A stretch of 64,000 nt of DNA from JABJGO01 sp963921245. Its GTDB lineage: Bacteria > Pseudomonadota > Alphaproteobacteria > Rhodospirillales > Casp-alpha2. Each line of letters begins with the position of its first letter. Position 1 is the first letter of the stretch. The notes under the pieces are model-generated. The model saw nothing but the letters and a program-made list of their open reading frames with translations. It ran no database searches and was not told the DNA's origin. The position numbers and the translations under genes are program-made. The DNA lies in NCBI GenBank assembly GCA_963921245.4, contig CAWUEY030000001.1, positions 2,046,001 to 2,110,000 on the forward strand, read 5' to 3'. Shown here piece after piece: positions 53,213 through 61,358 of this stretch.

Positions 53213-54785
53213 AAAGGCCCGCGCCCGCGCCGTCGCCCGCCGCCGCATGGCGCGCACCTCAGGCGACTATCCCCTGCTCTCCGGCGGCGATATCAACCTC
53301 TATGCCCTGTTCGTGGAACGCGCCATGGCGCTGGTCAAGCCCCAAGGTCTGGTGGGCTTGCTGACGCCGTCCGGCATCGCCGCAGATAAATCCGCGGCGC
53401 GGTTTTTTAAAGGTGTCTCGACCCAGGGCCGCCTGAAGGCGCTCTATGATTTTGAGAACAAAAAAGTCTTTTTCCCGGACGTTGACAGTCGGTTCAAGTT
53501 TTGTGTTTTTGTGGCGGGGCCTAAGCCCTTGAACCACCCGGCAAAATGTGCGTTTTTTCTTCAGAGCACCGCAGAGCTGAACAACCCCGCCCGCTGCTTT
53601 GAATTGTCCGCGGACGACTTCGCCCGCGCAAACCCCAACACCGGCACCGCGCCCATTTTCCGCACCCGGCGGGATGCGGACCTGACAAGGGCCATCTATG
53701 AACGCCTGCCGGTCCTGGTTGACCGCTCAAGGGGCGATGCCATCAAAGCCTGGCCGGTGACGTACGCGACCATGTTCCATATGACCAATGATTCCCATCT
53801 GTTTCGCACCCGCCGCCAACTGGAGGAAGAAGAGGGCGCTTGGGCCATTGGTGGCTATGGGGGCTATAGGGGTGGCCATGCTGGCGGCAACGGGGATGGC
53901 CATGCTGACGGTAAGACGGGCGGCAATGTCTATGACAGCCCCTCTGGCCGCTGGGTGCCGCTGTATGTGGGCAGGATGATCCATCAGTATGACCATCGCG
54001 CCGCCGCCGTAGAGGTCAACGAAAACAACCTCCACAACGCCGCTTTGAGCGGCGAGATTTCATTGCAACAAAAAAGCGACCCCACGTTCGTGCCGGAACC
54101 GCAGTATTGGGTTTTAAACGCCGCCGTTCCACTATCAAATGAGTTTACCTCTCTAATTTCTTTTAGAGTCCTTGCAAGATCTACCGATGCCAGAACAATC
54201 ATTTCATCCATGGTCCCATTATGTGGCTTTGGAAATTCGATGGGATTGATGCTGAGAGATGAAAACGTCGAAAATCCGGAGCCAACCTTCTGCCCGTTGC
54301 TGGCAAACCTCAACGCGATTCCCTTCGACTATTTTGCAAGGCAGAAAGTACAGGGCCAGAACATCAACTGGTACATTATCGAGCAGCTGCCGGTTATTCC
54401 GCCGGAAACCTTCGCCGCGACGCGCTTTGGCCCCAAAACCGCGGCCGAGATTGTCCGCCGGGCGGTGCTGGAGCTCACCTACACGGCCCATGACATGGCC
54501 CCGTTTGCCCGCGATTTGGGCTATGTGGATGACAGGGGCGCCGCTCTGCCGCCCTTTCCCTGGGATGAGGCGCGGCGGTTATACCTGCGCGCCAAACTGG
54601 ACGCCGTGTTTTTCCTGCTCTATGGCATCGAGGACCGCGACGATGTGCGCTACATCTATTCAACCTTCCCCATCGTCGAGCGACAGGAAACCGCGAAGTA
54701 CGGGACCTATAAATCCCGCGCGCTGTGCCTGGCCTGGATGAACGCGCTCAACGCGGGCAACCCGGACGCGGCCATCGGCCCCTGA
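53019..54785 (+). CDS. Type IIG-like restriction-modification protein, C-terminal part
   Basis: This frame continues the enzyme after the G tract: SEESGFHAVIGNPPWDRIKL contains the catalytic NPPW of N6-adenine methyltransferases only 30 bp after the tract. It is followed by YPLLSGGDINLYALFVERAM, GLVGLLTPSGIAADKSAARF, DFENKKVFFPDVDSRFKFCV, and a target-recognition-like C-terminal half (VPLYVGRMIHQYDH, NWYIIEQLPVIPPETFA, FPIVERQE). A Gly/His-rich insert GGYGGYRGGHAGGNGDGHAD interrupts it near 53850-53930. It has no convincing independent start, so translation depends on the tract length. The whole chain resembles Eco57I-type enzymes that combine nuclease, methylase and specificity. Confidence 0.85.
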   Translation, partial: SEESGFHAVIGNPPWDRIKLEQVEWFATRKPAIAMATKAAERNAMIAALKTSGEARDRELARAYEKARARAVARRRMARTSGDYPLLSGGDINLYALFVERAMALVKPQGLVGLLTPSGIAADKSAARFFKGVSTQGRLKALYDFENKKVFFPDVDSRFKFCVFVAGPKPLNHPAKCAFFLQSTAELNNPARCFELSADDFARANPNTGTAPIFRTRRDADLTRAIYERLPVLVDRSRGDAIKAWPVTYATMFHMTNDSHLFRTRRQLEEEEGAWAIGGYGGYRGGHAGGNGDGHADGKTGGNVYDSPSGRWVPLYVGRMIHQYDHRAAAVEVNENNLHNAALSGEISLQQKSDPTFVPEPQYWVLNAAVPLSNEFTSLISFRVLARSTDARTIISSMVPLCGFGNSMGLMLRDENVENPEPTFCPLLANLNAIPFDYFARQKVQGQNINWYIIEQLPVIPPETFAATRFGPKTAAEIVRRAVLELTYTAHDMAPFARDLGYVDDRGAALPPFPWDEARRLYLRAKLDAVFFLLYGIEDRDDVRYIYSTFPIVERQETAKYGTYKSRALCLAWMNALNAGNPDAAIGP

Positions 54786-54844
54786 ACGCCACCCGGCCCC
54801 AATGATCGGCCCTTGATGATCGGCCCCGATGATTGACCCGCCCA

Positions 54845-55190
54845 GACATCAAGCCCAGGCATCACGCGCTGGGCGAGAGAGGCCGAGGGTCAGCCGAGAA
54901 ATGTTTTGATCACCAGGCTGGCAACACCCGCCACCAGGACACCGAGCATCCAGTAAAGCAGAATAAATTTGCCGTTAAACCGCGCACCCTGGGATTCAAT
55001 CATACCTTCAAGGCGGGCGATATCCTCCTTGCTGGCGAGGGAGCCGGTAATCCCATCCCTGATGGCGAAGGTGACGGCCTCGGCCTGCTTGTCATCAAAG
55101 CCAGCATCGCGGAGCCGGTGGGCAATCGTCAGGGTGTCAATGGCTATTTCATTCATGCCCGTTTTTTCCACATTCAGGGTACCAGGTCAA
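54845..55190. repeat. Imperfect direct repeat, copy A (about 300 bp)
   Basis: From CATCAAGCCCAGGCATCACG to TTCCACATTCAGGGTACC the sequence recurs at about 55666-55975 with scattered changes and an extra 33 bp in copy A inside the small-protein gene. The repeat carries one DUF1640-like gene each. Confidence 0.85.
54890..55171 (-). CDS. DUF1640/CCDC90-like small membrane protein (copy A)
   Basis: This protein of 88-93 residues has IDTLTIAHRLRDAGFDDKQA, EAVTFAIRDGITGSLASKED and IARLEGMIESQGARFNGKF, ending in a membrane helix LYWMLGVLVAGVASLVIKTF. It is the same architecture as the pair near 48 kb (FDxL-rxL-x-aG start, TK/SKED hinge, C-terminal anchor). The start is GTG at 55171 or ATG at 55156. 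It is nearly identical to the gene at 55709 but carries 11 extra residues (MIESQGARFNG) in the hinge. It ends about 100 bp after the R-M gene on the opposite strand. Confidence 0.75.
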   Translation of the reverse strand: MEKTGMNEIAIDTLTIAHRLRDAGFDDKQAEAVTFAIRDGITGSLASKEDIARLEGMIESQGARFNGKFILLYWMLGVLVAGVASLVIKTFLG

Positions 55191-55297
55191 GACGCCAGGT
55201 AATCATAGCGCTGTCGGGTTTCCCACGTTCTTTCCGTATAGGTGGCAATTCCTTCCAGATCCGTCTTTGCAGATTTTCGGACTATATGTCCGCTCAC
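55187..55297 (-). pseudogene. ParE toxin, truncated to 36 codons
   Basis: Starting with GTG that overlaps the ParD stop (GTGA), it reads VSGHIVRKSAKTDLEGIATY and TERTWETRQRYDYLAS before a stop. The first 31 residues fit the ParE/RelE-type toxin N-terminus (xLSxxAxxDLxxIxxYTxxxWG). The last two thirds, with the catalytic-like C-terminal residues, are missing, replaced at the border of the duplicated DUF1640 segment. The toxin should be inactive. Confidence 0.7.
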
Positions 55298-55545
55298 GCA
55301 CGGTTTCTTTCAGAACCCATCCTTGCGTCAATTTCAGCATTCAGCTTATCAAACGAAAAATCTTCGGCAACACCACTCTGCTCACCCTCGATGAGCAATC
55401 GGCGCAATTCCTGAATGGTCTTTTCGTCACGCTCCTGCATCAGCCTCAGGGCCTCTCGGACGACCTCACTGTTGTTGCCGTAACTGCCAGCGTCAACCTT
55501 TGAACGCACGTACGCGTCAAGCCGAGGGGTAAGGGACACATTCAT
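55294..55545 (-). CDS. parD: ParD-type antitoxin
   Basis: This 83-residue antitoxin of the ParD/CopG family (CC2985 type) begins MNVSLTPRLDAYVRSKVDAG, the ribbon-helix-helix DNA-binding part, then NNSEVVREALRLMQERDE and an extended acidic tail SGVAEDFSFDKLNAEIDARM that would wrap the toxin. The start at 55545 has GGAGA upstream; a longer frame to 55608 is unlikely. It is complete, although its toxin gene is truncated, so it may survive as a free repressor or protect against related toxins. Confidence 0.85.
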   Translation of the reverse strand: MNVSLTPRLDAYVRSKVDAGSYGNNSEVVREALRLMQERDEKTIQELRRLLIEGEQSGVAEDFSFDKLNAEIDARMGSERNRA

Positions 55546-55551
55546 GGTATC

Positions 55552-55708
55552 AATCTCCTCAATCACGGTTGAAAAAACCACCGTACTGTAGATGTCAAAA
55601 TTTGACATCTACAGAAAAATTACGATCTCTCACACTTCATTGGGCGTGCCATCGGCATGCCCGGGCATCAAGTCCAGGCATCACGCGCTGGGCAAGAGAG
55701 GCCGAGGG
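55552..55708. other. Short gap before copy B
   Basis: It holds the likely parDE promoter. A perfect inverted repeat TAGATGTCAAA / TTTGACATCTA lies at about 55590-55611 and could be the ParD operator. Confidence 0.6.
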
Positions 55709-55957
55709 TCAGCCGAGAAATGTTTTGATCACCAGGCTGGCAACACCCGCCACCAGGACACCGAGCATCCAGTAGACAAGATTGATCTTGCCCTCAAGGC
55801 GGGCGATGTCCTCTTTGCTGGCAAGGGAGCCGGTAATCCCATCCCTGATGGCGAAAGTGACGGCCTCGGCCTGCTTGTCATCAAAGCCAGCATCGCGGAG
55901 CCGGTGGGCAATCGTCAGGGTGTCAATGGCAAATTCATTCATGCCCATTTTTTCCAC
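55709..55957 (-). CDS. DUF1640/CCDC90-like small membrane protein (copy B)
   Basis: This 77-82-residue paralog of the gene at 54890 differs mainly by lacking the 11-residue hinge segment and by FAIDTLT for IAIDTLT. It has the same C-terminal anchor LVYWMLGVLVAGVASLVIKT. The start is GTG at 55957 or ATG at 55942. The two copies flank the ParD remnant, so duplication of this segment may have cut the toxin gene. Confidence 0.75.
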   Translation of the reverse strand: MEKMGMNEFAIDTLTIAHRLRDAGFDDKQAEAVTFAIRDGITGSLASKEDIARLEGKINLVYWMLGVLVAGVASLVIKTFLG

Positions 55958-56362
55958 ATTCAGGGTGCCGGGTCAAGGTGCCAGATTCAAGCCGCCCGCC
56001 CACAGAACCGGCTTTATCATCCGTCACTGCGACCTACCCGCGGCGACCCCTTCAAGGGCGGAAGTCTGCGCCATAAATCACCCGGAAATAAATCACCTGG
56101 AAAAAAGGGCGCGGCGGTTGGTGTAATTGGACCTAATGGATGAATGGGGAGCCGCTGCATTACACCTGTTTATTTTCAAGGAGGTGCACCTGACGCCGCC
56201 GCCCGCCTTGCGCTGGATGCCCCTTAACCCGTATCTTATCGCGTAGTCTAACGCGTATCCTATCCAGTAGCCTAATACCCCAATATCCTGTTTAAACCGC
56301 CCACACAACCAAAATTCCCGAAGCCAGGTCCTGCTACGACCATCTGCTACAACCATCGGGGA
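55958..56362. other. Gap with short repeats, no gene seen
   Basis: 405 bp with small direct repeats such as AATCACCCGGAAATAAATCACC near 56075-56100 and CTGCTACGACCAT/CTGCTACAACCAT at 56330-56357. The motif GGTGTAATTGG at 56119 also follows the last 33-bp repeat at 48890. No terminator or RNA was recognised. Confidence 0.4.
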
Positions 56363-56578
56363 CTACTCCACCCGGCGGTAGAAATCCGTATTCAGCAAGG
56401 CGGCTTCGGACAGTGTCCGCCGCCGGGTCTGGCGGTCTTCCCGGACAACCACAAAGTGCGGGATCGGGGTAACGCCGCTGCCCTCACTATTAACCACCCA
56501 GACAATCGTCGGATCGTCGGATTTGACAAATCGATCACCAATCCGGACGGATGGCGCTGAACTGAGTTTGCCTAACAC
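56363..56578 (-). CDS. Conserved small hypothetical protein
   Basis: This 71-residue protein starts at GTG 56578 with AGAGG at the right distance. It reads VRIGDRFVKSDDPTIVWVVN, then IPHFVVVREDRQTRRRTLSE and AALLNTDFYRRV. The compact beta-rich pattern with a WVV strand and a REDRQTRRRTLSEAAL helix looks like a small conserved alphaproteobacterial domain of unknown function. It diverges from the helicase gene 248 bp away. Confidence 0.6.
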   Translation of the reverse strand: MLGKLSSAPSVRIGDRFVKSDDPTIVWVVNSEGSGVTPIPHFVVVREDRQTRRRTLSEAALLNTDFYRRVE

Positions 56579-56826
56579 TGTAGCCTCTTTCCTCGTTTTT
56601 TGCTGTTTGTTGCTTGTTGTTCCGATTACACCGAACGGGTGGTGATTCGATACGACGGATTGGAGGGCTGATCAAGCAGTTCAATCCACAAGTATCCCAA
56701 CATGGGTATATTCCCGCCCCATCGTGCATTCAGTCTGACACGTTTGCTGCAATTTGCCCGTTATGTCGGTGCACATCAGAAGCAAGCGCGTGACGGCGCG
56801 CCCCGGACGCGATACCAATAGAGATC

Positions 56827-59652
56827 ATGACCCATGATCCCTCAACCCGCCCGTCGGTCTCTGTACCCGCCCCACCGGCGCTCACCATCACGCCCGCCGG
56901 TGCCGTGTGGCTCAGCGAAGATGGTGAGATATCTCACCTGGGAAAGAACCGGATCGCCAGCGTTTTAGCAGATAACCCGCCGCCCTTTATATGTCACCGC
57001 GCGGCCGCCGCCCGACGCCTGGGTGTAAAGCCATTTGCGGCTTTCGACATTCTTGAACTTTTCGCCTTTGTTCGACCCGCCAGTTTTTGCCTGCCAACCG
57101 TTCGCGGGATTGCCGAGGCCCTGCAACTTCCCCTGCCGAACAACCATGAGGATGAGGCCGTTATGTTATCCCGCGCCGCCGCTACCCTGCTGGAAGAGCT
57201 GGCCCGTCACAGCGCGCCGGAGAGCAAACGCGATGATGACGGGCGCTGCGCTATTGCCTGGGCCATGGCGGAAGGTGGCTGGCTCTGGGGACCGGCGGTG
57301 CTGGCCGCCATTGGTCAGGGTTATGGCGCCGGGGACATGCCTCTACCCGCCACCATAACCGGTGGCCTGTCGGTCTGGGCCGTGCTGTCGGAATGGGAAG
57401 AAGGTGCGCCGGAAACACCGCCTGACAACCGCCCGGTAGAGCCGGTTGAGGCCCGCGCGCGACTGGCGCAACTGCTGGGCCGGACGGCGGAAAAAAGGTC
57501 CGCCCAGGTGGATTATGCAGCCGTTGCCACGAGGGCGTTCCTACCACGGGACCAGGTGGATGAGCCCCATGTGGTTGTTGCCGATGCCGGAACGGGTATT
57601 GGCAAGACGCTGGGCTATATCGCGGCGGCCAGCGTCTGGGCGGAAAAAAACCGGGGAACGGTGTGGATCAGCACCTACACCCGTAACCTGCAACGCCAAC
57701 TCGACTGGGAACTGGATCGGCTCTATCCCGTCCAGGAAGAAAAGAACACGCGGGTCGTGGTACGGAAAGGCCGGGAAAACTATCTCTGTCTGCTGAATTT
57801 TGAAGAAGCCGTCAACCGAATTCCCACATCCAAAACGTCCGGCATATCCGGAACGGGGGGCGTCGTCCCGCTGGGATTGATGGCCCGATGGGTGACGGCA
57901 ACGCGCGATGGCGACATGATTGGTGGAGATTTTCCCGCGTGGCTGACGGACCTTGCCCCCCGGCGGGAAACCATCGACCTTACCGATACGCGGGGAGAGT
58001 GCACATACGCCGCGTGCCCTCACTACAGGAAGTGCTTCATCGAGCACAATCAGCGCCGCGCCAGACGCGCCGATATCGTTGTCGCCAACCACGCTCTTGT
58101 GATGGTCAATGCGGCGCTTGGCGGCGGCGAGACCGGTGCCGACGGACACGCGCCCTCACGCTTTGTCTTTGACGAGGGCCATCATCTTTTTGACGCCGCC
58201 GACAGCGCCTTTGCCGCGCGCCTGAGCGGGGCGGAAACCATGGATGTCCGGCGGTGGCTGATGGGTGCAGAAACCGCTGCCCGAACCCGGTCACGGGGAT
58301 TGAAAACCCGCATCGGCGAGCTTATCGCCGGGGACCACGATGCCGAGAAAGCGCTGGACGAAACCCTGCGGGCGGCCCGTTCCCTGCCGCCCAGTGGATG
58401 GTTGCAGCGGATCGCCGCCGGAAACCCCAATGGACCGGCAGAAGCCTTTTTCGACAAAGTTCGACAGCAGGTCTATGCCCGGGACAGGGATGACAGCAGC
58501 CCCTTCAGCATGGAAACCGATACGGTGTCCCCTGTGAACGGCTTGCTGGACGCGGCGGGGGGTCTGGACACCGCCCTGCAACGCCTGGTGCAACCGTTGA
58601 GCGGCCTGATCAAGGCGCTCTATGGCATTCTGGACCGGGAAGCGGAAACCCTGGACAGCGCCAACCGACAGCGCATTGATGTGGTTTGTCGTGGCATTGA
58701 GCGCCGTGCCTTGGGACCGATCAAAGCCTGGATTTCCATGTTGCGGGCCCTAAACGACGAAACCCCTGAAGTCTTTGTTGACTGGTTTAGTGTCGAACGA
58801 CGTGGCGGGCACGATTGGGACGTTGCCCTGAACCGGCACTGGCTCGATCCGACAGAACCCTTCTGCGACGCGGTTGTCGAACCCGCCCACGGTGTCCTGA
58901 TAACATCGGCGACACTGCGCGACAGCAATGATGATACGGACCCGACGCTGGATCTCTGGGACTCTGCGCGCGCGCGAACGGGCGTCAATCATCTGAGCAC
59001 CCCGGCAATCCTGCACACGTTTGAGTCGCCGTTTGAGTACGACCGCACGACCAAGGTCATCGTCGTCAACGATGTTCGCCGCGATGACCCGGCACAGGTG
59101 GCCGCCGCCTATCGTACATTGTTTGAAGCATCCGTTGGCGGTGCGCTCGGCCTGTTTACAGCGATCAATCGATTGAGGGCGGTTCATGAACGAATTGTTG
59201 CAGACCTTGATGCGGCGGGGATCAGCCTGCTGGCACAGCACGTTGATCCGCTGGATACAGGGACACTGGTCGATATTTTCCGCGCCGAGGAAAACACCTG
59301 TCTGCTCGGAACCGACGCGGTGCGGGACGGCGTTGATGTTCCGGGCCGGTCTCTCCGGCTCATCGTTTTCGATCGCGTGCCCTGGCCGAGGCCGGATATT
59401 CTGCACCGCGCCCGGCGGGAGCATTTTGGCGGACGACGTTATGACGAAATGCTGACGCGGCTGAAGTTGAAACAGGCCTACGGTCGATTAATCAGGCGCA
59501 CCACGGATAAGGGTGTTTTTGTCATGTTGGACAAGGCCATGCCCAGCCGATTGAGCGACGCTTTTCCGGCGGGCGTGGCAATCGAAAAACTGGGGCTGGC
59601 GGCGGCCGCCAACGAGACGAAATTCTTCCTGGAGGAGCAGCCTGCCCCATAA
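56827..59652 (+). CDS. DinG/XPD-like superfamily 2 helicase
   Basis: This 941-residue protein has an XPD/DinG-type core from about residue 240: Walker A ADAGTGIGKTLGYI (about 252), an iron-sulfur-type cysteine set (Cys near 319 in NYLCLLNF, then GECTYAACPHYRKC near 392-405), Walker B FVFDEGHHLFDAAD (about 449) and C-terminal motifs ITSATLRDS, GALGLFTAINRLRAVHERI and KQAYGRLIRRTTDKGVFVML. The first 240 residues form a helical N-terminal extension common to alphaproteobacterial members. It likely unwinds DNA 5'-3' in repair or R-loop removal. It is outside the repeats and is a normal gene. Confidence 0.9.
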   Translation: MTHDPSTRPSVSVPAPPALTITPAGAVWLSEDGEISHLGKNRIASVLADNPPPFICHRAAAARRLGVKPFAAFDILELFAFVRPASFCLPTVRGIAEALQLPLPNNHEDEAVMLSRAAATLLEELARHSAPESKRDDDGRCAIAWAMAEGGWLWGPAVLAAIGQGYGAGDMPLPATITGGLSVWAVLSEWEEGAPETPPDNRPVEPVEARARLAQLLGRTAEKRSAQVDYAAVATRAFLPRDQVDEPHVVVADAGTGIGKTLGYIAAASVWAEKNRGTVWISTYTRNLQRQLDWELDRLYPVQEEKNTRVVVRKGRENYLCLLNFEEAVNRIPTSKTSGISGTGGVVPLGLMARWVTATRDGDMIGGDFPAWLTDLAPRRETIDLTDTRGECTYAACPHYRKCFIEHNQRRARRADIVVANHALVMVNAALGGGETGADGHAPSRFVFDEGHHLFDAADSAFAARLSGAETMDVRRWLMGAETAARTRSRGLKTRIGELIAGDHDAEKALDETLRAARSLPPSGWLQRIAAGNPNGPAEAFFDKVRQQVYARDRDDSSPFSMETDTVSPVNGLLDAAGGLDTALQRLVQPLSGLIKALYGILDREAETLDSANRQRIDVVCRGIERRALGPIKAWISMLRALNDETPEVFVDWFSVERRGGHDWDVALNRHWLDPTEPFCDAVVEPAHGVLITSATLRDSNDDTDPTLDLWDSARARTGVNHLSTPAILHTFESPFEYDRTTKVIVVNDVRRDDPAQVAAAYRTLFEASVGGALGLFTAINRLRAVHERIVADLDAAGISLLAQHVDPLDTGTLVDIFRAEENTCLLGTDAVRDGVDVPGRSLRLIVFDRVPWPRPDILHRARREHFGGRRYDEMLTRLKLKQAYGRLIRRTTDKGVFVMLDKAMPSRLSDAFPAGVAIEKLGLAAAANETKFFLEEQPAP

Positions 59653-59810
59653 CATCGGCGTGAAAACCCTTCCGAAAGTAGTGGAATTTCGCTATGGTGC
59701 GTATCAATTCAAAAACCCTGGAAATTGTCTGTCACGTCCGTGCCATCACAGCATAGATATCGCCTTTTTGTTCCGGTGGCCCCAGGCGGTCCGCGGCAGG
59801 GGGCGGAACT

Positions 59811-61352
59811 GTGACCTCTGCGAGCCTGATTACGGACAGTTTTCGCGCCCATGTGCCGCATGACCCCTGGTCCATCAAGGTCCGGCGGCAAGGATATCAG
59901 CAACTTCTGGTCCTGCGCTCACAAATCAATTTCTACTATTTCTGGGAAAAACGCTGGTTCTTTGTTGCTCTGGTGGTCGGGGCGGCCCTACTCAGTATGC
60001 CGCACCCCGACGGCATGAGCCGTGAGGCGCTCGTTGTTCTGACCATGTCCATTGTGGCGACCATTCTGTTCATTACAGAGCCTGTGCCGCTGCCCACGGT
60101 GGCGCTGATGATTATTGTGGGGCAGGTGTTTTTATTGGGCATCGAATCGACGACCGTCGCAAAAACCCTGATGACGGATTCCGTCCTGTTCATCATGGGC
60201 TCTCTCATGCTCGCCGTTGCCGTCGTCAAACAGAAACTCGACAAGCGGATCGCCTGGCTGATTGTGCGGTTCACCGGAACGCGGACCTGGAAGATATGTT
60301 TCGGGATTTCCATCGTTTCAGGAATCCTCGCTTCGTTTGTCGGCGAGCACACCGTTGCCGCGATGATGCTGCCGGTCGGGATTACCCTGATCACGCTTAC
60401 CTCGGATGATCCCAAGAAAGTTCGTTCCCTCGCCGCCGTTCTGTTATTTTCCATTTCCTATGGATGTTCCGTCGCCGGGATTGGCACGCCGTCCGGCGGG
60501 GCGCGCAACGCTATCATGATCGGGTACTGGAAAGAGTTCTTCTACGACCCGACCAATCCGGAAACCCATAAGTTTCTCATCGATTATGTTAAATGGATGG
60601 CCTACGCCTATCCCGTGTTCCTGATCCAGTTGCCTCTGGTGACCGTGATCCTGCTGTGGACCTTCAAGCCGGAATATCGAAACCTGTCGCGCGCGGTCGC
60701 CAAGCTGCGCCAACAGATCGTTATCGAAGGGCCTATGAAACCCGGTGATTGGCTGGCAATCCTGTTATTCGCACTGGTTCTGTTGGGCTGGATTTTCGTA
60801 TCCGGAGAGGTGGGCATGGGGATCGTTGCCGTGAGCGGCGCGGCCATGTTCCTGATCGTCGGTTTGGTGAAGTGGGAAGATGTAAACTCAGGGGTGAACT
60901 GGGGCGTGGTCCTGCTTTATGCGGCGGCCATTTCCCTGGGTGTACAGATGAAAGAAACTGGTGCCGCGGTCTGGGTGGCGGAAAACTTCCTCCGACTGCT
61001 CAGTCCATTGGGTGCCGATGAAGGATTCGGTCTGTGGGCGGCGGTTTCCGCGCTGACCACCGTGGTGACCAACACCATGTCGAACGGTGCCGCCGTTGCC
61101 GTTCTCGGTCCCATCGTTCTCAAGATGGCCGCCGTCGCCGGAGAGAGTCCTGTTGTTCTCGGGTTTATTACCGCCGTTTCTTCGGCGTTTGCGTACCTGA
61201 CCGTTGTCGGCACCCCGGCGTGTACCATCGTCTATGCCTCAGGGTACCTCAAAGCCACGGATTTCCTGGTCGTCGGTGCCCGCATGGCAATCATGTCCGT
61301 GATCATGATGATGGTGGCCGCCGCATTCTATTGGCCCATGTTGTCGGGATAA
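59811..61352 (+). CDS. SLC13/DASS family anion permease
   Basis: This 513-residue sodium-coupled carrier of sulfate, dicarboxylates or related anions has about 11-12 helices. Landmarks are LFITEPVPLPTVALMIIVGQ, MGSLMLAVAVVKQKLDKRIA, FVGEHTVAAMMLPVGITLI (the first SNT-like signature is altered here to GEHT), SYGCSVAGIGTPSGGARNAI, and the second repeat TNTMSNGAAVAVLGPIVLKM with TVVGTPACTIVYASGYL. The start is GTG at 59811 behind GGGGGCGG. A tandem universal-stress protein gene follows 6 bp later, suggesting joint regulation. Confidence 0.9.
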   Translation: MTSASLITDSFRAHVPHDPWSIKVRRQGYQQLLVLRSQINFYYFWEKRWFFVALVVGAALLSMPHPDGMSREALVVLTMSIVATILFITEPVPLPTVALMIIVGQVFLLGIESTTVAKTLMTDSVLFIMGSLMLAVAVVKQKLDKRIAWLIVRFTGTRTWKICFGISIVSGILASFVGEHTVAAMMLPVGITLITLTSDDPKKVRSLAAVLLFSISYGCSVAGIGTPSGGARNAIMIGYWKEFFYDPTNPETHKFLIDYVKWMAYAYPVFLIQLPLVTVILLWTFKPEYRNLSRAVAKLRQQIVIEGPMKPGDWLAILLFALVLLGWIFVSGEVGMGIVAVSGAAMFLIVGLVKWEDVNSGVNWGVVLLYAAAISLGVQMKETGAAVWVAENFLRLLSPLGADEGFGLWAAVSALTTVVTNTMSNGAAVAVLGPIVLKMAAVAGESPVVLGFITAVSSAFAYLTVVGTPACTIVYASGYLKATDFLVVGARMAIMSVIMMMVAAAFYWPMLSG

Positions 61353-61358
61353 TGCGTC

